A stretch of 64,000 nt of DNA from UBA1783 sp033808805 (GTDB taxonomy: Bacteria; Bacillota_I; Bacilli_A; Erysipelotrichales; Erysipelotrichaceae), in assembly GCA_033808805.1 (NCBI GenBank), contig JAPXMY010000008.1:32753-96752 (forward strand), in the 5' to 3' direction. A program made the position numbers and the translations under genes. The notes beneath the pieces are model-generated. The model searched no databases and was not told the origin of the DNA. It saw only the letters and a program-made list of their open reading frames with translations. Below are positions 26,341-34,752 of the stretch, piece after piece. The stretch's first letter is position 1, and every line of letters starts with the position of its first letter.

Positions 26341-27210
26341 ATGAAAAAGAATCTTATTAAACAGTTTATAAAAATAGTTATTACTTTTGCTTTTTCTCTT
26401 TCCTTATTTCTTATAATTCAATGTTTCACAGAAATTGACACAATAGAAGAACCTCCTTTACCAAGTTATGAAATTATAGAAGAGTTGGGTTATTATAAGC
26501 CATATAGCCGACTGCTGTTTAAAAATATCGATATTGCCAAAGCTGCTATTTCCCTGGCAACAATGGATAATTCAGATGGTACTGAAAAACTGTGGTTTAC
26601 ACGCTGGGGATTAAGTGATTTAAAAAAACATGTTGGTATCCCAGGTTACTGTCCTGAAACTTTTATTAAAGTAGCTCCTCAATTAACTGACATTCTATAC
26701 TATATGGATGACTCCAAACACAATACCGGTAGATGGTGCAGCACTTCGTATTGTCTATATGCCAGTTGTGATTTCAATGTTGCTTTAGCCATCTGGTGGA
26801 GTGGTGCAGATGACAATTTCCCTGCCTATTTAGGGTGTATGGGAGAATTCAGGACAAGCTTCACTTCTGGACAAACTGGATATCTGATTCACGATTATAG
26901 TCAGGGCATGTGGGTACAGCTACAGCCTGGCTCTAAAATTCTACCAGAAGATATTGCACTGGGAAGAGATGAGGATGGTTATATCGGTCATATATGGATG
27001 TATCTGGCAATCTGGGAAAATGGTAGATGGCAGGATAATTCACTGGTTCAAGAAAAATTCCCTGACTCTAAAGCCAATAGATACGAAGGCAGTTATGAAC
27101 AATACTATGCTAAAGTGGGTTACGATGAAAATCCTTGGTTGAGTTCAGCCTATATTTTCAGATTTACAGGTACCATTGACCAGTTCAGTGAATTTAAGTC
27201 GGTAAAATAA
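26341..27210 (+). CDS. Secreted or membrane-anchored NlpC/P60-like protein
   Basis: A 289-residue exported protein. An N-terminal hydrophobic segment (about residues 9-29, IVITFAFSLSLFLIIQCF) after a lysine-rich start acts as signal peptide or anchor. A papain-like cysteine peptidase fold is suggested by a cysteine-rich helix start (RWCSTSYCLYASCDF, about residues 130-145) and a later ILPEDIALGRDEDGYIGHIWM segment. The latter looks like the PGD...GHVGIY strand and histidine of NlpC/P60 amidases. If correct, it would cut peptide bonds in cell wall material. Overall similarity to characterised enzymes cannot be judged from sequence alone. Confidence 0.55.
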   Translation: MKKNLIKQFIKIVITFAFSLSLFLIIQCFTEIDTIEEPPLPSYEIIEELGYYKPYSRLLFKNIDIAKAAISLATMDNSDGTEKLWFTRWGLSDLKKHVGIPGYCPETFIKVAPQLTDILYYMDDSKHNTGRWCSTSYCLYASCDFNVALAIWWSGADDNFPAYLGCMGEFRTSFTSGQTGYLIHDYSQGMWVQLQPGSKILPEDIALGRDEDGYIGHIWMYLAIWENGRWQDNSLVQEKFPDSKANRYEGSYEQYYAKVGYDENPWLSSAYIFRFTGTIDQFSEFKSVK

Positions 27211-27254
27211 AATACTATTCTGTGATATATCATCAAAATAATTAATTCGTAAAT

Positions 27255-27293
27255 AGAAATACCCAATCAAACATAATTGGGTATTTCTTTAAT
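27255..27293 (+). terminator. Terminator of the secreted-protein gene
   Basis: AGAAATACCCAAT (27255-27267) pairs exactly with ATTGGGTATTTCT (27276-27288), followed by TTAAT. Perfect 13-bp stem. Confidence 0.85.
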
Positions 27294-27327
27294 ATGAGAT
27301 TCATTATTCTGATTTTTTACAACAAGC

Positions 27328-27855
27328 TTAATTAGTAGTTTCAGTCTCCACTGCTTTTTCATTGCTTTTACTTTTTTTAAATGGATTATTTAAATACCTG
27401 TTTATCAATATCGCTACCACAATACCGATTGTCGTATCCAAAAATCTATTTACCACAAAGACAATTGGCAGCTGACCTGCTCGATTGATTACTATTGATA
27501 AATAAACCACACATCCTGTAGCTACTGAACCAGGTCTTTTAGTATAGACACAAATATAAATTACCGGAATCAAAAATATAGAAATCAGCAAATAACGCAG
27601 GGTATGATTTTCCAATACATAAATATAATATTCAAACATTAAAAACAGATAACCGACAAGTGCTCCTACTATCGTAGCTATAAATCTATTAAGACCTACT
27701 CTAAAGGAATCCTCAGAATCTTTCTGCATACACAGCACAGCAGCGATTGCGGAATAAAAAGGAACACTTTCTTCTCTTAGTGAACTGATTACTAATGATA
27801 AAAATACTGCGACTATTGTTTTAATAGTTCTTAATCCGATAAATGGTTTTTTCAT
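27328..27855 (-). CDS. FUSC/aromatic acid exporter-family membrane protein
   Basis: A 175-residue inner-membrane protein with four to five hydrophobic segments. IGLRTIKTIVAVFLSL and the following SAIAAVLCMQKDSEDSF, then RFIATIVGALVGYLF, are the conserved N-terminal features of the aromatic acid exporter (ArAE/YgaE-like) family. It holds only the membrane half and lacks the C-terminal cytoplasmic domain of longer members. It is divergent from the etfB operon. The transported compound is unknown. Confidence 0.75.
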   Translation of the reverse strand: MKKPFIGLRTIKTIVAVFLSLVISSLREESVPFYSAIAAVLCMQKDSEDSFRVGLNRFIATIVGALVGYLFLMFEYYIYVLENHTLRYLLISIFLIPVIYICVYTKRPGSVATGCVVYLSIVINRAGQLPIVFVVNRFLDTTIGIVVAILINRYLNNPFKKSKSNEKAVETETTN

Positions 27856-27913
27856 ATTTACATTATACTACAATTAAATAACTTTTGATTCCTTGTGATT
27901 AGATTAACTTGTG

Positions 27914-27949
27914 AAAAATCGTGATTTTTATACAAGTATGATGTATAAT
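27914..27949 (+). promoter_or_regulatory. Promoter and dyad operator of the lactate dehydrogenase operon
   Basis: A perfect TATAAT lies at 27944-27949. The -35 area is occupied by a dyad, AAAAATC (27914-27920) and GATTTTT (27923-27929), the likely binding site of a regulator. No good TTGACA box is present, which suits an activated or repressed promoter. Confidence 0.5.
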
Positions 27950-27986
27950 GATAATCAGATAAGTTTATATAATATGTGGAGGATTT

Positions 27987-28778
27987 ATGAATATTGTAGT
28001 TTGTATTAAACAGGTTCCTGGTACAACTAATGTAAAAGTAGATCCTGTTACAGGAGTTTTAATTCGTGATGGTATTCAATCCAAGATGAATCCCTATGAT
28101 TTATATGCCCTGGAAACAGGATTACAGTTAAAGGAAAAAACTAATGGTAAAGTTACTGTCATCTCTATGGGTCCCCCTGCTGCTTTAGAGATTCTAAAAG
28201 AAGCTATTTATATGGGAGCTGATGAAGGAATTTTAATCAGCGACAGAAAGTTTGGCGGAGCTGATGTTTTAGCTACTGCCTACACTCTTTCTCAGGCTAT
28301 TAAAACCATCGCCAATGTCGATTTGATTTTAACTGGTAAGCATTCAACTGATGGTGATACCGGACAGGTTGGAGCGGAAACAGCTGAATTTTTAAACCTG
28401 CCACATTTCGGGTATGTTTCTGATATTGAAATCAAGGATGACAAGTTGCAGTTTTTCTCTAACCTGGATACTACTATAATAAAGGCTACTATCACTTTAC
28501 CTTGTGTTTTGTGCATTGATGGTGATGTTAATACTCCTAGACTTCCTTCCTATAAAAGAAAGGTTAGGTTTGCTGACTGTAAAGAACAAATCAGAATCAT
28601 ATCTTTTAATGATATGGAAGATCAAAACGAAAATAAATACGGCCTGAAAGGATCGGCAACCCAGGTTGAGAAAATCTTTAACCCAGAAAAAACAACCGAC
28701 AGACTGGTTCTTCAAGGGACAAAAGAGCAGATTGCTGGTGACTTATTTAATGTTTTAAGAGAAAGGAAGTTTATCTAG
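27987..28778 (+). CDS. etfB: Electron transfer flavoprotein beta subunit (LctB-like)
   Basis: 263-residue EtfB subunit. It carries the N-terminal nucleotide-binding fold (IVVCIKQVPGT, then GADEGILISDRKFGGADVLA) and the TGKHSTDGDTGQVG stretch of the family. In flavin-based electron-bifurcating ETFs this subunit binds the bifurcating flavin and NAD(H). The next two genes are an EtfA with an extra iron-sulfur domain and a D-lactate dehydrogenase-type flavoprotein, exactly the lctBCD order of the Acetobacterium woodii lactate dehydrogenase complex. The ATG follows GGAGG. It is separated from etfA by 1 bp, so the subunits are co-translated. Confidence 0.93.
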   Translation: MNIVVCIKQVPGTTNVKVDPVTGVLIRDGIQSKMNPYDLYALETGLQLKEKTNGKVTVISMGPPAALEILKEAIYMGADEGILISDRKFGGADVLATAYTLSQAIKTIANVDLILTGKHSTDGDTGQVGAETAEFLNLPHFGYVSDIEIKDDKLQFFSNLDTTIIKATITLPCVLCIDGDVNTPRLPSYKRKVRFADCKEQIRIISFNDMEDQNENKYGLKGSATQVEKIFNPEKTTDRLVLQGTKEQIAGDLFNVLRERKFI

Positions 28779-28779
28779 T

Positions 28780-29976
28780 ATGGCTTTAAAAATTAATCAT
28801 CATCTTGTTAATGAAGAAATCGCTAAAAAGTTAGTAGATATCTGTCCTTTTAAGGCAATTGAATACCACAATAATAAACTATCAATAAATGCGGGCTGTA
28901 AAAACTGCAAGATCTGCGTTAAAAGAGGTCCTGCCGGTGTTATTGAAGATGTAAAAAACGAAATCAAAGAAATAGATAAGGACCAGTGGAAAAATATTGT
29001 CGTTTATGCCACCATTGAAGAAAATAAAGTACATAAAGTAACTTATGAACTGATTGGAAAAGCTAAAGAGTTAGCCCAGCTAATAAACCAGCAGGTACAT
29101 GTTCTAGCTATTGGCTATAATTTATCTTCAGCAGCTGAAAAAATCCTGCGCTATGGGGCTGATAAAGTCTTTCTCTATGACCATGAAAAACTACAACACT
29201 TTGATGTCGAAAGATATACCAATATCTTTGAAGATTTCATCAACAAAAATAAACCTTCTTCGATTTTATTTGGAGCAACAAATATTGGCCGATCTTTGGC
29301 ACCAAGAGTAGCAGCTAGATTTAGAACTGGTTTAACAGCTGACTGTACAGCTTTGGAAATAAAAGAAAATACTGATCTGGTTCAGATAAGACCTGCTTTT
29401 GGTGGAAACATTATGGCTCGTATAATCAATCCAAATCATCGTCCTCAGTTATGCACTGCTCGTTACAAAGTCTTTGATGCTCCAGAAAAAATAGCTAATC
29501 CTACAGGAACTGTTATTAACTGTATTGTTGAAGAAAAATGGTTAAAATCTAATGTTGAAATTCTGGAAATTATCAATAAGAAAAAAGAAGAAGATCTTTC
29601 AGAAAGTGAAATTATCATCGCTATCGGAAGAGGGGTTAAATCAAAAGAAGACTTTGAGCTTGTCTTTGAACTGGCAGATTTATTAAATGCTTCTGTAGGC
29701 TGCTCTAGACCTGTTGCTGAAGCTGGTTTGCTTGATTCCAAACATCAGATTGGCCTGTCAGGAAAAACCGTAAAACCAAAGTTAATAATTACTCTGGGTA
29801 TCTCTGGCTGTATTCAATTTACCACTGGTATGAAAGATGCTGAATGTATTATCGCTATAAACAATGACCCATCAGCTCAAATATTTGATCTGGCACACTT
29901 TGCGGTATTTGGTGATATTTATGAAATAGTTCCAGAACTTATCAAAATCATTAAGGAGGAAAATCTCAATGTATAA
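28780..29976 (+). CDS. etfA: EtfA with N-terminal [4Fe-4S] domain (LctC-like)
   Basis: 398-residue alpha subunit. An N-terminal ferredoxin-like piece has four cysteines (Cys22 in CPFKAI, then Cys40, Cys43 and Cys46 in CKNCKIC), enough for one [4Fe-4S] cluster, as in LctC and CarE. Then follow the EtfA nucleotide-binding half and the FAD domain, with SRPVAEAGLL, QIGLSGKTVKPKLII and INNDPSAQIF. Together with EtfB and the next gene it should form a confurcating complex that couples lactate oxidation to NAD+ reduction using reduced ferredoxin. Its end overlaps the dehydrogenase gene by 8 bp. Confidence 0.92.
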   Translation: MALKINHHLVNEEIAKKLVDICPFKAIEYHNNKLSINAGCKNCKICVKRGPAGVIEDVKNEIKEIDKDQWKNIVVYATIEENKVHKVTYELIGKAKELAQLINQQVHVLAIGYNLSSAAEKILRYGADKVFLYDHEKLQHFDVERYTNIFEDFINKNKPSSILFGATNIGRSLAPRVAARFRTGLTADCTALEIKENTDLVQIRPAFGGNIMARIINPNHRPQLCTARYKVFDAPEKIANPTGTVINCIVEEKWLKSNVEILEIINKKKEEDLSESEIIIAIGRGVKSKEDFELVFELADLLNASVGCSRPVAEAGLLDSKHQIGLSGKTVKPKLIITLGISGCIQFTTGMKDAECIIAINNDPSAQIFDLAHFAVFGDIYEIVPELIKIIKEENLNV

Positions 29977-31363
29977 AACTTTTGACAACTTTGATTTAGC
30001 ATATCTAAAAAGCATTGTTGATAATGATAGAATTTATGGCAAAGAAAATATTTCCAGCGATTTCTCCCATGATGAGCTGGGTACCTTGAAAAATTATCCT
30101 GATGTTTTAATCAAGGTGAAAACCGTTCAGGAAATTTCAGACATTATGAAATATGCCTACGAAAAAAATATCCCTGTAACTGTTAGAGGTTCAGGAACAG
30201 GACTGGTAGGAGGGGCAGTTCCACTGGAAGGTGGAATTCTGCTTAACACTTCTCTGATGAATCAGATTCTTGAACTGGATGAAAACAATTTCTCGATTAC
30301 AGTAGAACCAGGAGTCTTACTGATGGATTTAGCTGCCTATGTAGAAGAAAATGACTTCTTTTACCCACCTGATCCGGGAGAAAAATCAGCAACTATCGGG
30401 GGTAATATTTCTACCAATGCCGGTGGTATGAGAGCGGTTAAATATGGTGTAACCAGAGATTATGTCAGATCTCTTAAAGTAGTAATGCCTAATGGTGATA
30501 TTGAAACCTTTGGTGGCAATGTCGTTAAAAACTCTTCTGGTTATTCTTTGAAAGATTTAATTATCGGTTCAGAAGGAACACTGGCGATTGTAGTCGAAGC
30601 TACTTTAAAACTTTTGCCACTGCCTGATGAAAGTATTTCTTTGCTGGTACCATTTAAGACAATGCAAGAGGCTTTAGATGCTGTGCCTGAAATACTGCGC
30701 TCAAAAACTAATCCAACGGCTGTTGAATATATGTCAAAAGAAACTATTCTCAACAGTGAAAAGTTTTTAGGCAAGAAATTTCCTGACACCAGATATGATG
30801 CTTACCTGTTATTAACTTTTGATGGAAATGATGTTAAATCAATTGAAGAAAACTACAGTAAAGTTGCTGATCTATGTCTTTCTTTAGGAGCGATTGATGC
30901 CTATTTCGTTGATACTGAAGAAAGAAAAAAATCAGTCTGGTCAGCCAGAGGAGCCTTTTTAGAAGCGATTAAAGCCTCAACCGACAAGATGGATGAATGT
31001 GATGTCGTCGTACCAAAAGATAAGATTGCTGATTATATCAGGTACACTCACCAACTGTCTAAAGAGTTAGATATCAGACTTCCTTCCTTTGGCCATGCTG
31101 GAGATGGAAACCTGCATATCTATTTATGTAAAGACGGTATGGATGAACAGCTGTGGCAACAGAAGCTACAATTAACATTTGAAAAACTATACCAGAAAGC
31201 TGAAGAAATGAATGGCCTTGTCTCTGGAGAACATGGTATCGGATATGCGAAAAAAGAATATCTGAAAACAAGCTTAGGTGAAAATCAAATCAGACTGATG
31301 CAGGAAATTAAAAAAGTATTCGATCCTAAAAATATTTTAAATCCTGGTAAAATCTGTCAATAA
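29969..31363 (+). CDS. lctD: FAD-linked D-lactate dehydrogenase (LctD/GlcD type)
   Basis: 464-residue flavoprotein of the VAO/GlcD family. The FAD-binding half has VRGSGTGLVGGAVP and PPDPGEKSATIGGNISTNAGG; the C-terminal cap has PSFGHAGDGNLHIYL (metal or substrate histidines) and GEHGIGYAKKEYL. Such proteins oxidise D-2-hydroxy acids, mostly D-lactate or glycolate. Association with Etf subunits carrying an extra cluster favours lactate. It begins within the etfA 3' end behind AAGGAGG, so translation is coupled. Lactate is inferred; glycolate cannot be excluded. No lactate permease gene follows. Confidence 0.88.
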   Translation: MYKTFDNFDLAYLKSIVDNDRIYGKENISSDFSHDELGTLKNYPDVLIKVKTVQEISDIMKYAYEKNIPVTVRGSGTGLVGGAVPLEGGILLNTSLMNQILELDENNFSITVEPGVLLMDLAAYVEENDFFYPPDPGEKSATIGGNISTNAGGMRAVKYGVTRDYVRSLKVVMPNGDIETFGGNVVKNSSGYSLKDLIIGSEGTLAIVVEATLKLLPLPDESISLLVPFKTMQEALDAVPEILRSKTNPTAVEYMSKETILNSEKFLGKKFPDTRYDAYLLLTFDGNDVKSIEENYSKVADLCLSLGAIDAYFVDTEERKKSVWSARGAFLEAIKASTDKMDECDVVVPKDKIADYIRYTHQLSKELDIRLPSFGHAGDGNLHIYLCKDGMDEQLWQQKLQLTFEKLYQKAEEMNGLVSGEHGIGYAKKEYLKTSLGENQIRLMQEIKKVFDPKNILNPGKICQ

Positions 31364-31369
31364 ACACCC

Positions 31370-31395
31370 AACACCATCAGCTGATGGTGTTTTCT
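31370..31395 (+). terminator. Terminator of the lactate dehydrogenase operon
   Basis: AACACCATCAG and CTGATGGTGTT form a perfect 22-bp palindrome, folding with a short loop, followed by TTCT. Confidence 0.8.
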
Positions 31396-31451
31396 ATTGG
31401 ATATTTCCTGATAAAAATATATAATTAAGAAGGAAATCGGGGGTAAATACT

Positions 31452-32108
31452 ATGATTTATGAACAAGTAATAAGAAATGAAGAAATAACTTCCTATATAA
31501 ACAAAGCCAATGAAATTATGAAAGCCGCAGGTTATACCGATCACTCAAGAATACATACAGCCTATGTGGCTACCAGAGCTGGCTTTATTCTAAGACACTT
31601 TGATTGCAGTGAACACGAAATCGATTTAGTCAAAACTGCTGCCTATATGCACGATATTGGCAATTCAATTGCTCGTAAACACCATGCTGAATATGGAGCT
31701 TTGCTGGCAAAAGACTTACTGAAACAAATTGACATCTCTTTAAAAGATACCATAACTATTGTAGGAGCTATTGCCAATCATGATGAAAGCACAGGAATTG
31801 TTGTTGATAATATTACTGCTGCTGTGATTATTGCTGATAAAAGTGATGTCAGAAGAGTTCGTGTTCAAAATTTCAATCCTGTCAACTTTGATATTCATGA
31901 CCAGGTAAACTATTCAGTACTGAAAAACGAACTTACAATCAATGATGAAAATAAAAGTATCAATCTTCATCTAGAAATTGATACTGAAATCTGCTCAATG
32001 TATGAATATTTAGAAATCTTCATGGACAGAATGCTGATGTGTCGAATGGCGGCCAAAACATTTGACTGCTCTTTCCACCTGTATGTCAATTCAACTAAAA
32101 TCTTATAA
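31452..32108 (+). CDS. HD-domain phosphohydrolase
   Basis: 218-residue predicted metal-dependent phosphohydrolase. Residues typical of the HD fold are His35 (SRIHTAYV), the His67-Asp68 pair (YMHDIGN), histidines in RKHHAEYG and IANHDES, and an aspartate in IIADKSDVRR. These suit cleavage of a nucleotide or phosphoester, but the substrate is not predictable. It stands alone between the Lct operon and a convergent sugar isomerase operon. The start follows an AAGGAAATCGGG-type site. Confidence 0.85.
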   Translation: MIYEQVIRNEEITSYINKANEIMKAAGYTDHSRIHTAYVATRAGFILRHFDCSEHEIDLVKTAAYMHDIGNSIARKHHAEYGALLAKDLLKQIDISLKDTITIVGAIANHDESTGIVVDNITAAVIIADKSDVRRVRVQNFNPVNFDIHDQVNYSVLKNELTINDENKSINLHLEIDTEICSMYEYLEIFMDRMLMCRMAAKTFDCSFHLYVNSTKIL

Positions 32109-32110
32109 GT

Positions 32111-32156
32111 AAAAACAGGAATTTAAAGTTAAATCAACTTTATAAAACCTGTTTTT
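32111..32156. terminator. Bidirectional terminator between convergent genes
   Basis: AAAAACAGG (32111-32119) pairs with CCTGTTTTT (32148-32156), with an inner AAAGTT/AACTTT helix. T tracts occur on both strands, so it can end both the HD gene and the ManA-like operon. Confidence 0.8.
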
Positions 32157-32170
32157 TTATGTTTTAATTA

Positions 32171-33910
32171 TCATTCTCTCACATAGGCTTTAAGGTACTT
32201 TATTTCTTCTCCATCTTTTTCTGGTTTAATAGTATATTCTTCAATACAGGCAGGAATAATAAAAGTTTCTACATAATGAACTGTAAAAGGGGCAAATTCA
32301 TTATTTGGACTTTCAATTATAGCGCTGGTCCCATCTACCAGATTGAGTTGGTTAACTGTGTTGTTTGTTTTGTGTAAAACTTTATTTTTGGAAGTAAACA
32401 CTCTTGTTTCAATAAACTCTAATTCATGTAAACCTGTTTTAACTTCTTTATATTCAGGGTTATCGACCAATACTTCGAAGTTATTGACAAGATTTTTCTT
32501 AACCCAATCTGTTGTTCTATTCCACTGAATAACCTTTTTACCATCTTCAAGATGTATCGGACGAGGTAGACCATCTTTTCCCAGCCTATTCCAATCCCAT
32601 AATTTAAAGGTAAAAATATATGGTGTAGCACTGATTTCTAAAACCATGCAATCAGCTGATGAACAGTGAATGGTTCCTGCTGGAATTAAATAATGATCGT
32701 GTTTTGATGCTTTAAATCTATTCACATATTTATCAGCTTCAAAACTTTTTCCACCATCTTGGGCATTTTCCAAATCAAAAATCATTTCTTCCTTGTTAAT
32801 TCCTTCTTTTAGACCTAGATAAACTCCACCATTGTTCTGACAGTCCAAAATATAGTAGCTTTCATCCTGGGTATATGACATACCAAATTTTGATTTTATA
32901 TATTCATTTAAAGGATGAACCTGTAAGCTTAAATTCTGTCCTTCCATCGTATCTAGAAAATCAAATCTAATAGGATATTCTGCTCCGAAACGACTGTAAA
33001 TATTTGGACCTAATAGTTCATTAGGCTGATATTTAACTAGATTCATTGCTGGTGTTTCTACTTTAATATTGCCATATTTTAAGAAAAGACTGTTTTCTTC
33101 AGGAACTCCATCAAAACTCCAGGCATAATTATCTTTTTCTTTATCTAAATTGCAGACTTCCTTCATCCATTGTCCACCCCATACTTCTGAATCGAAATAA
33201 GGAACAAGTCTAAATGGTTGTTTTACAATCTGTTTTAATCCACCTCTTATTGCTTCACCTGTTACCATTTTAGGATTATTTTCAACATTTGTATCTAAAT
33301 AGAAATCAATCTTATCAAATAATTCAAATTTCAGTTTATCAGCAATTCTCCACTCTACAAAATAACCGCGCTTATACTTTTTCAAATTGTCTTCGTTCTC
33401 ATTATGACACTTATAATTTGTCCTTCCTTTGCGATATCTAAGTTGAGCCTGCCATCTTGTCAAATCAGCATAAACTAAAACATCTCCCTGACTTATCAGT
33501 GATGCAGCAAATCCATATATGATAGTCAAACCGTCTTCTTTAATTTCCTGTTTAGCCTTTTCTAGTTTTTCCTTATCAATGAAATCATTAACTTTGCCAT
33601 AATACATAAAACCTCTAACTCGATCTTCAGTTAAGACATCTTTCAGCATTTCATCTAATTTATCACTGTCATAAAAAATATCAATGCTCTTTATTATTCT
33701 TTCAGCTTTAAATCTTTTGGAAATCTCTGTTAACACTTCCTCATCAATTACTCCAGGATATGTTTCAATAACAAGAACATTTTTCTCATTTAGCTTCTCT
33801 TCTATTGCCAGACAAACATCATCATATCCTGACCAGGCGCATTTATCATAACCAAAAATAACCGTCTGTGGATACTTGTCATAGTTTGATTTTCGATTCA
33901 GATACTTCAT
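32171..33910 (-). CDS. ManA-family isomerase with an N-terminal kinase-like domain
   Basis: 579-residue two-domain protein. Residues 1 to about 220 resemble a nucleoside/uridine-kinase-like fold, but the expected P-loop is replaced by FGYDKCAWSGYDD, so ATP use is doubtful. The C-terminal part (about 230-579) is class I mannose-6-phosphate isomerase-like: YFDSEVWGGQWM near its start, LSLQVHPLNEY (zinc histidine), DESYYILDC (zinc glutamate) and PAGTIHCSS (second histidine). The start is the ATG after AAGGAGG; an upstream reading would add 40 residues inside the preceding gene gap. It is third in an operon with a cupin glucose-6-phosphate isomerase and a short ManA. Substrate uncertain. Confidence 0.8.
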   Translation of the reverse strand: MKYLNRKSNYDKYPQTVIFGYDKCAWSGYDDVCLAIEEKLNEKNVLVIETYPGVIDEEVLTEISKRFKAERIIKSIDIFYDSDKLDEMLKDVLTEDRVRGFMYYGKVNDFIDKEKLEKAKQEIKEDGLTIIYGFAASLISQGDVLVYADLTRWQAQLRYRKGRTNYKCHNENEDNLKKYKRGYFVEWRIADKLKFELFDKIDFYLDTNVENNPKMVTGEAIRGGLKQIVKQPFRLVPYFDSEVWGGQWMKEVCNLDKEKDNYAWSFDGVPEENSLFLKYGNIKVETPAMNLVKYQPNELLGPNIYSRFGAEYPIRFDFLDTMEGQNLSLQVHPLNEYIKSKFGMSYTQDESYYILDCQNNGGVYLGLKEGINKEEMIFDLENAQDGGKSFEADKYVNRFKASKHDHYLIPAGTIHCSSADCMVLEISATPYIFTFKLWDWNRLGKDGLPRPIHLEDGKKVIQWNRTTDWVKKNLVNNFEVLVDNPEYKEVKTGLHELEFIETRVFTSKNKVLHKTNNTVNQLNLVDGTSAIIESPNNEFAPFTVHYVETFIIPACIEEYTIKPEKDGEEIKYLKAYVRE

Positions 33911-33950
33911 AGCTAGCCTCCTTAAACTGTTATTAATTGAAATTATTATT

Positions 33951-34730
33951 TTATGGTATAAAATTAATCCATTTATCTTCAGCAAGTTCTGGATTGGAAA
34001 CAAATAAAAACCTGTCAGGATTTTCTTCAAACTGCCTGTAGATGGACTTCCCTTTTTCGATATTGAATTCTTTATATTCCCTAGGTGATTTAACTATTAA
34101 TTCACTAAAGCCATAATTCTCATTTTTAATAAAAGTAATGCTGCTATCTTCATTTACTATTGGAAAATATGCCAAACCTTTATAGGCTCTGACATCTTCA
34201 TAATCAAAACCATAATCACGAACACACCAGGCCCCAAACGTCAGCCTCTTTTCTATATTGGCAACGATAGTAGCATGTGCCCAATATGGAGGAACAATTA
34301 CTACATCTCCAACATTAGCTAAAACAGCAAAACAGCGCCCTGGATTAACAGCTGCTTTTTCCTGCATTAAGATATAAGCTGATCCTGACCATATTTCGTA
34401 AACTTCACAAGTTGATGAATTGCAAGATGATGAAACAGCATGGATATGTCCCTGTGATCTTACTGGTTCATTTCCCAGTTTTCCCTTTTCATAGGTTACC
34501 ACACCATATAGTAAATTTCTATCAACTATTTTTTCTTTATCTTTGATGTTTCCAACATCCATCGCAATACTATAAACAATTTCTGGTCCTTCACAATCAG
34601 GATCCTGTAAACTTTTTCTGATTGCATCTAATGTTCTATTTTCAACTTCAGGGCCAAAGCAATCTTTCCCATAACTAAAACCCAGTGGAGCAAATAGTGG
34701 TTTGATATTTAAGCCGGAATCAAATCTCAT
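33951..34730 (-). CDS. Cupin-type glucose-6-phosphate isomerase
   Basis: 259-residue cupin enzyme of the type first known from archaea (PgiA), which isomerises glucose-6-phosphate and fructose-6-phosphate with a metal. The metal-site segment is SQGHIHAVSSSC, then a glutamate in EVYEIWSGSAYILMQ and a histidine in VPPYWAHATI. The start is the second ATG, placed 6 nt after AGAGGG; the first overlaps the ribosome site. It sits between two ManA-family genes and is probably co-transcribed with them. The presence of this analogous enzyme raises the question whether a conventional Pgi also exists. Confidence 0.85.
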   Translation of the reverse strand: MRFDSGLNIKPLFAPLGFSYGKDCFGPEVENRTLDAIRKSLQDPDCEGPEIVYSIAMDVGNIKDKEKIVDRNLLYGVVTYEKGKLGNEPVRSQGHIHAVSSSCNSSTCEVYEIWSGSAYILMQEKAAVNPGRCFAVLANVGDVVIVPPYWAHATIVANIEKRLTFGAWCVRDYGFDYEDVRAYKGLAYFPIVNEDSSITFIKNENYGFSELIVKSPREYKEFNIEKGKSIYRQFEENPDRFLFVSNPELAEDKWINFIP

Positions 34731-34752
34731 AAACATCCCTCTGCAGTCAAAA

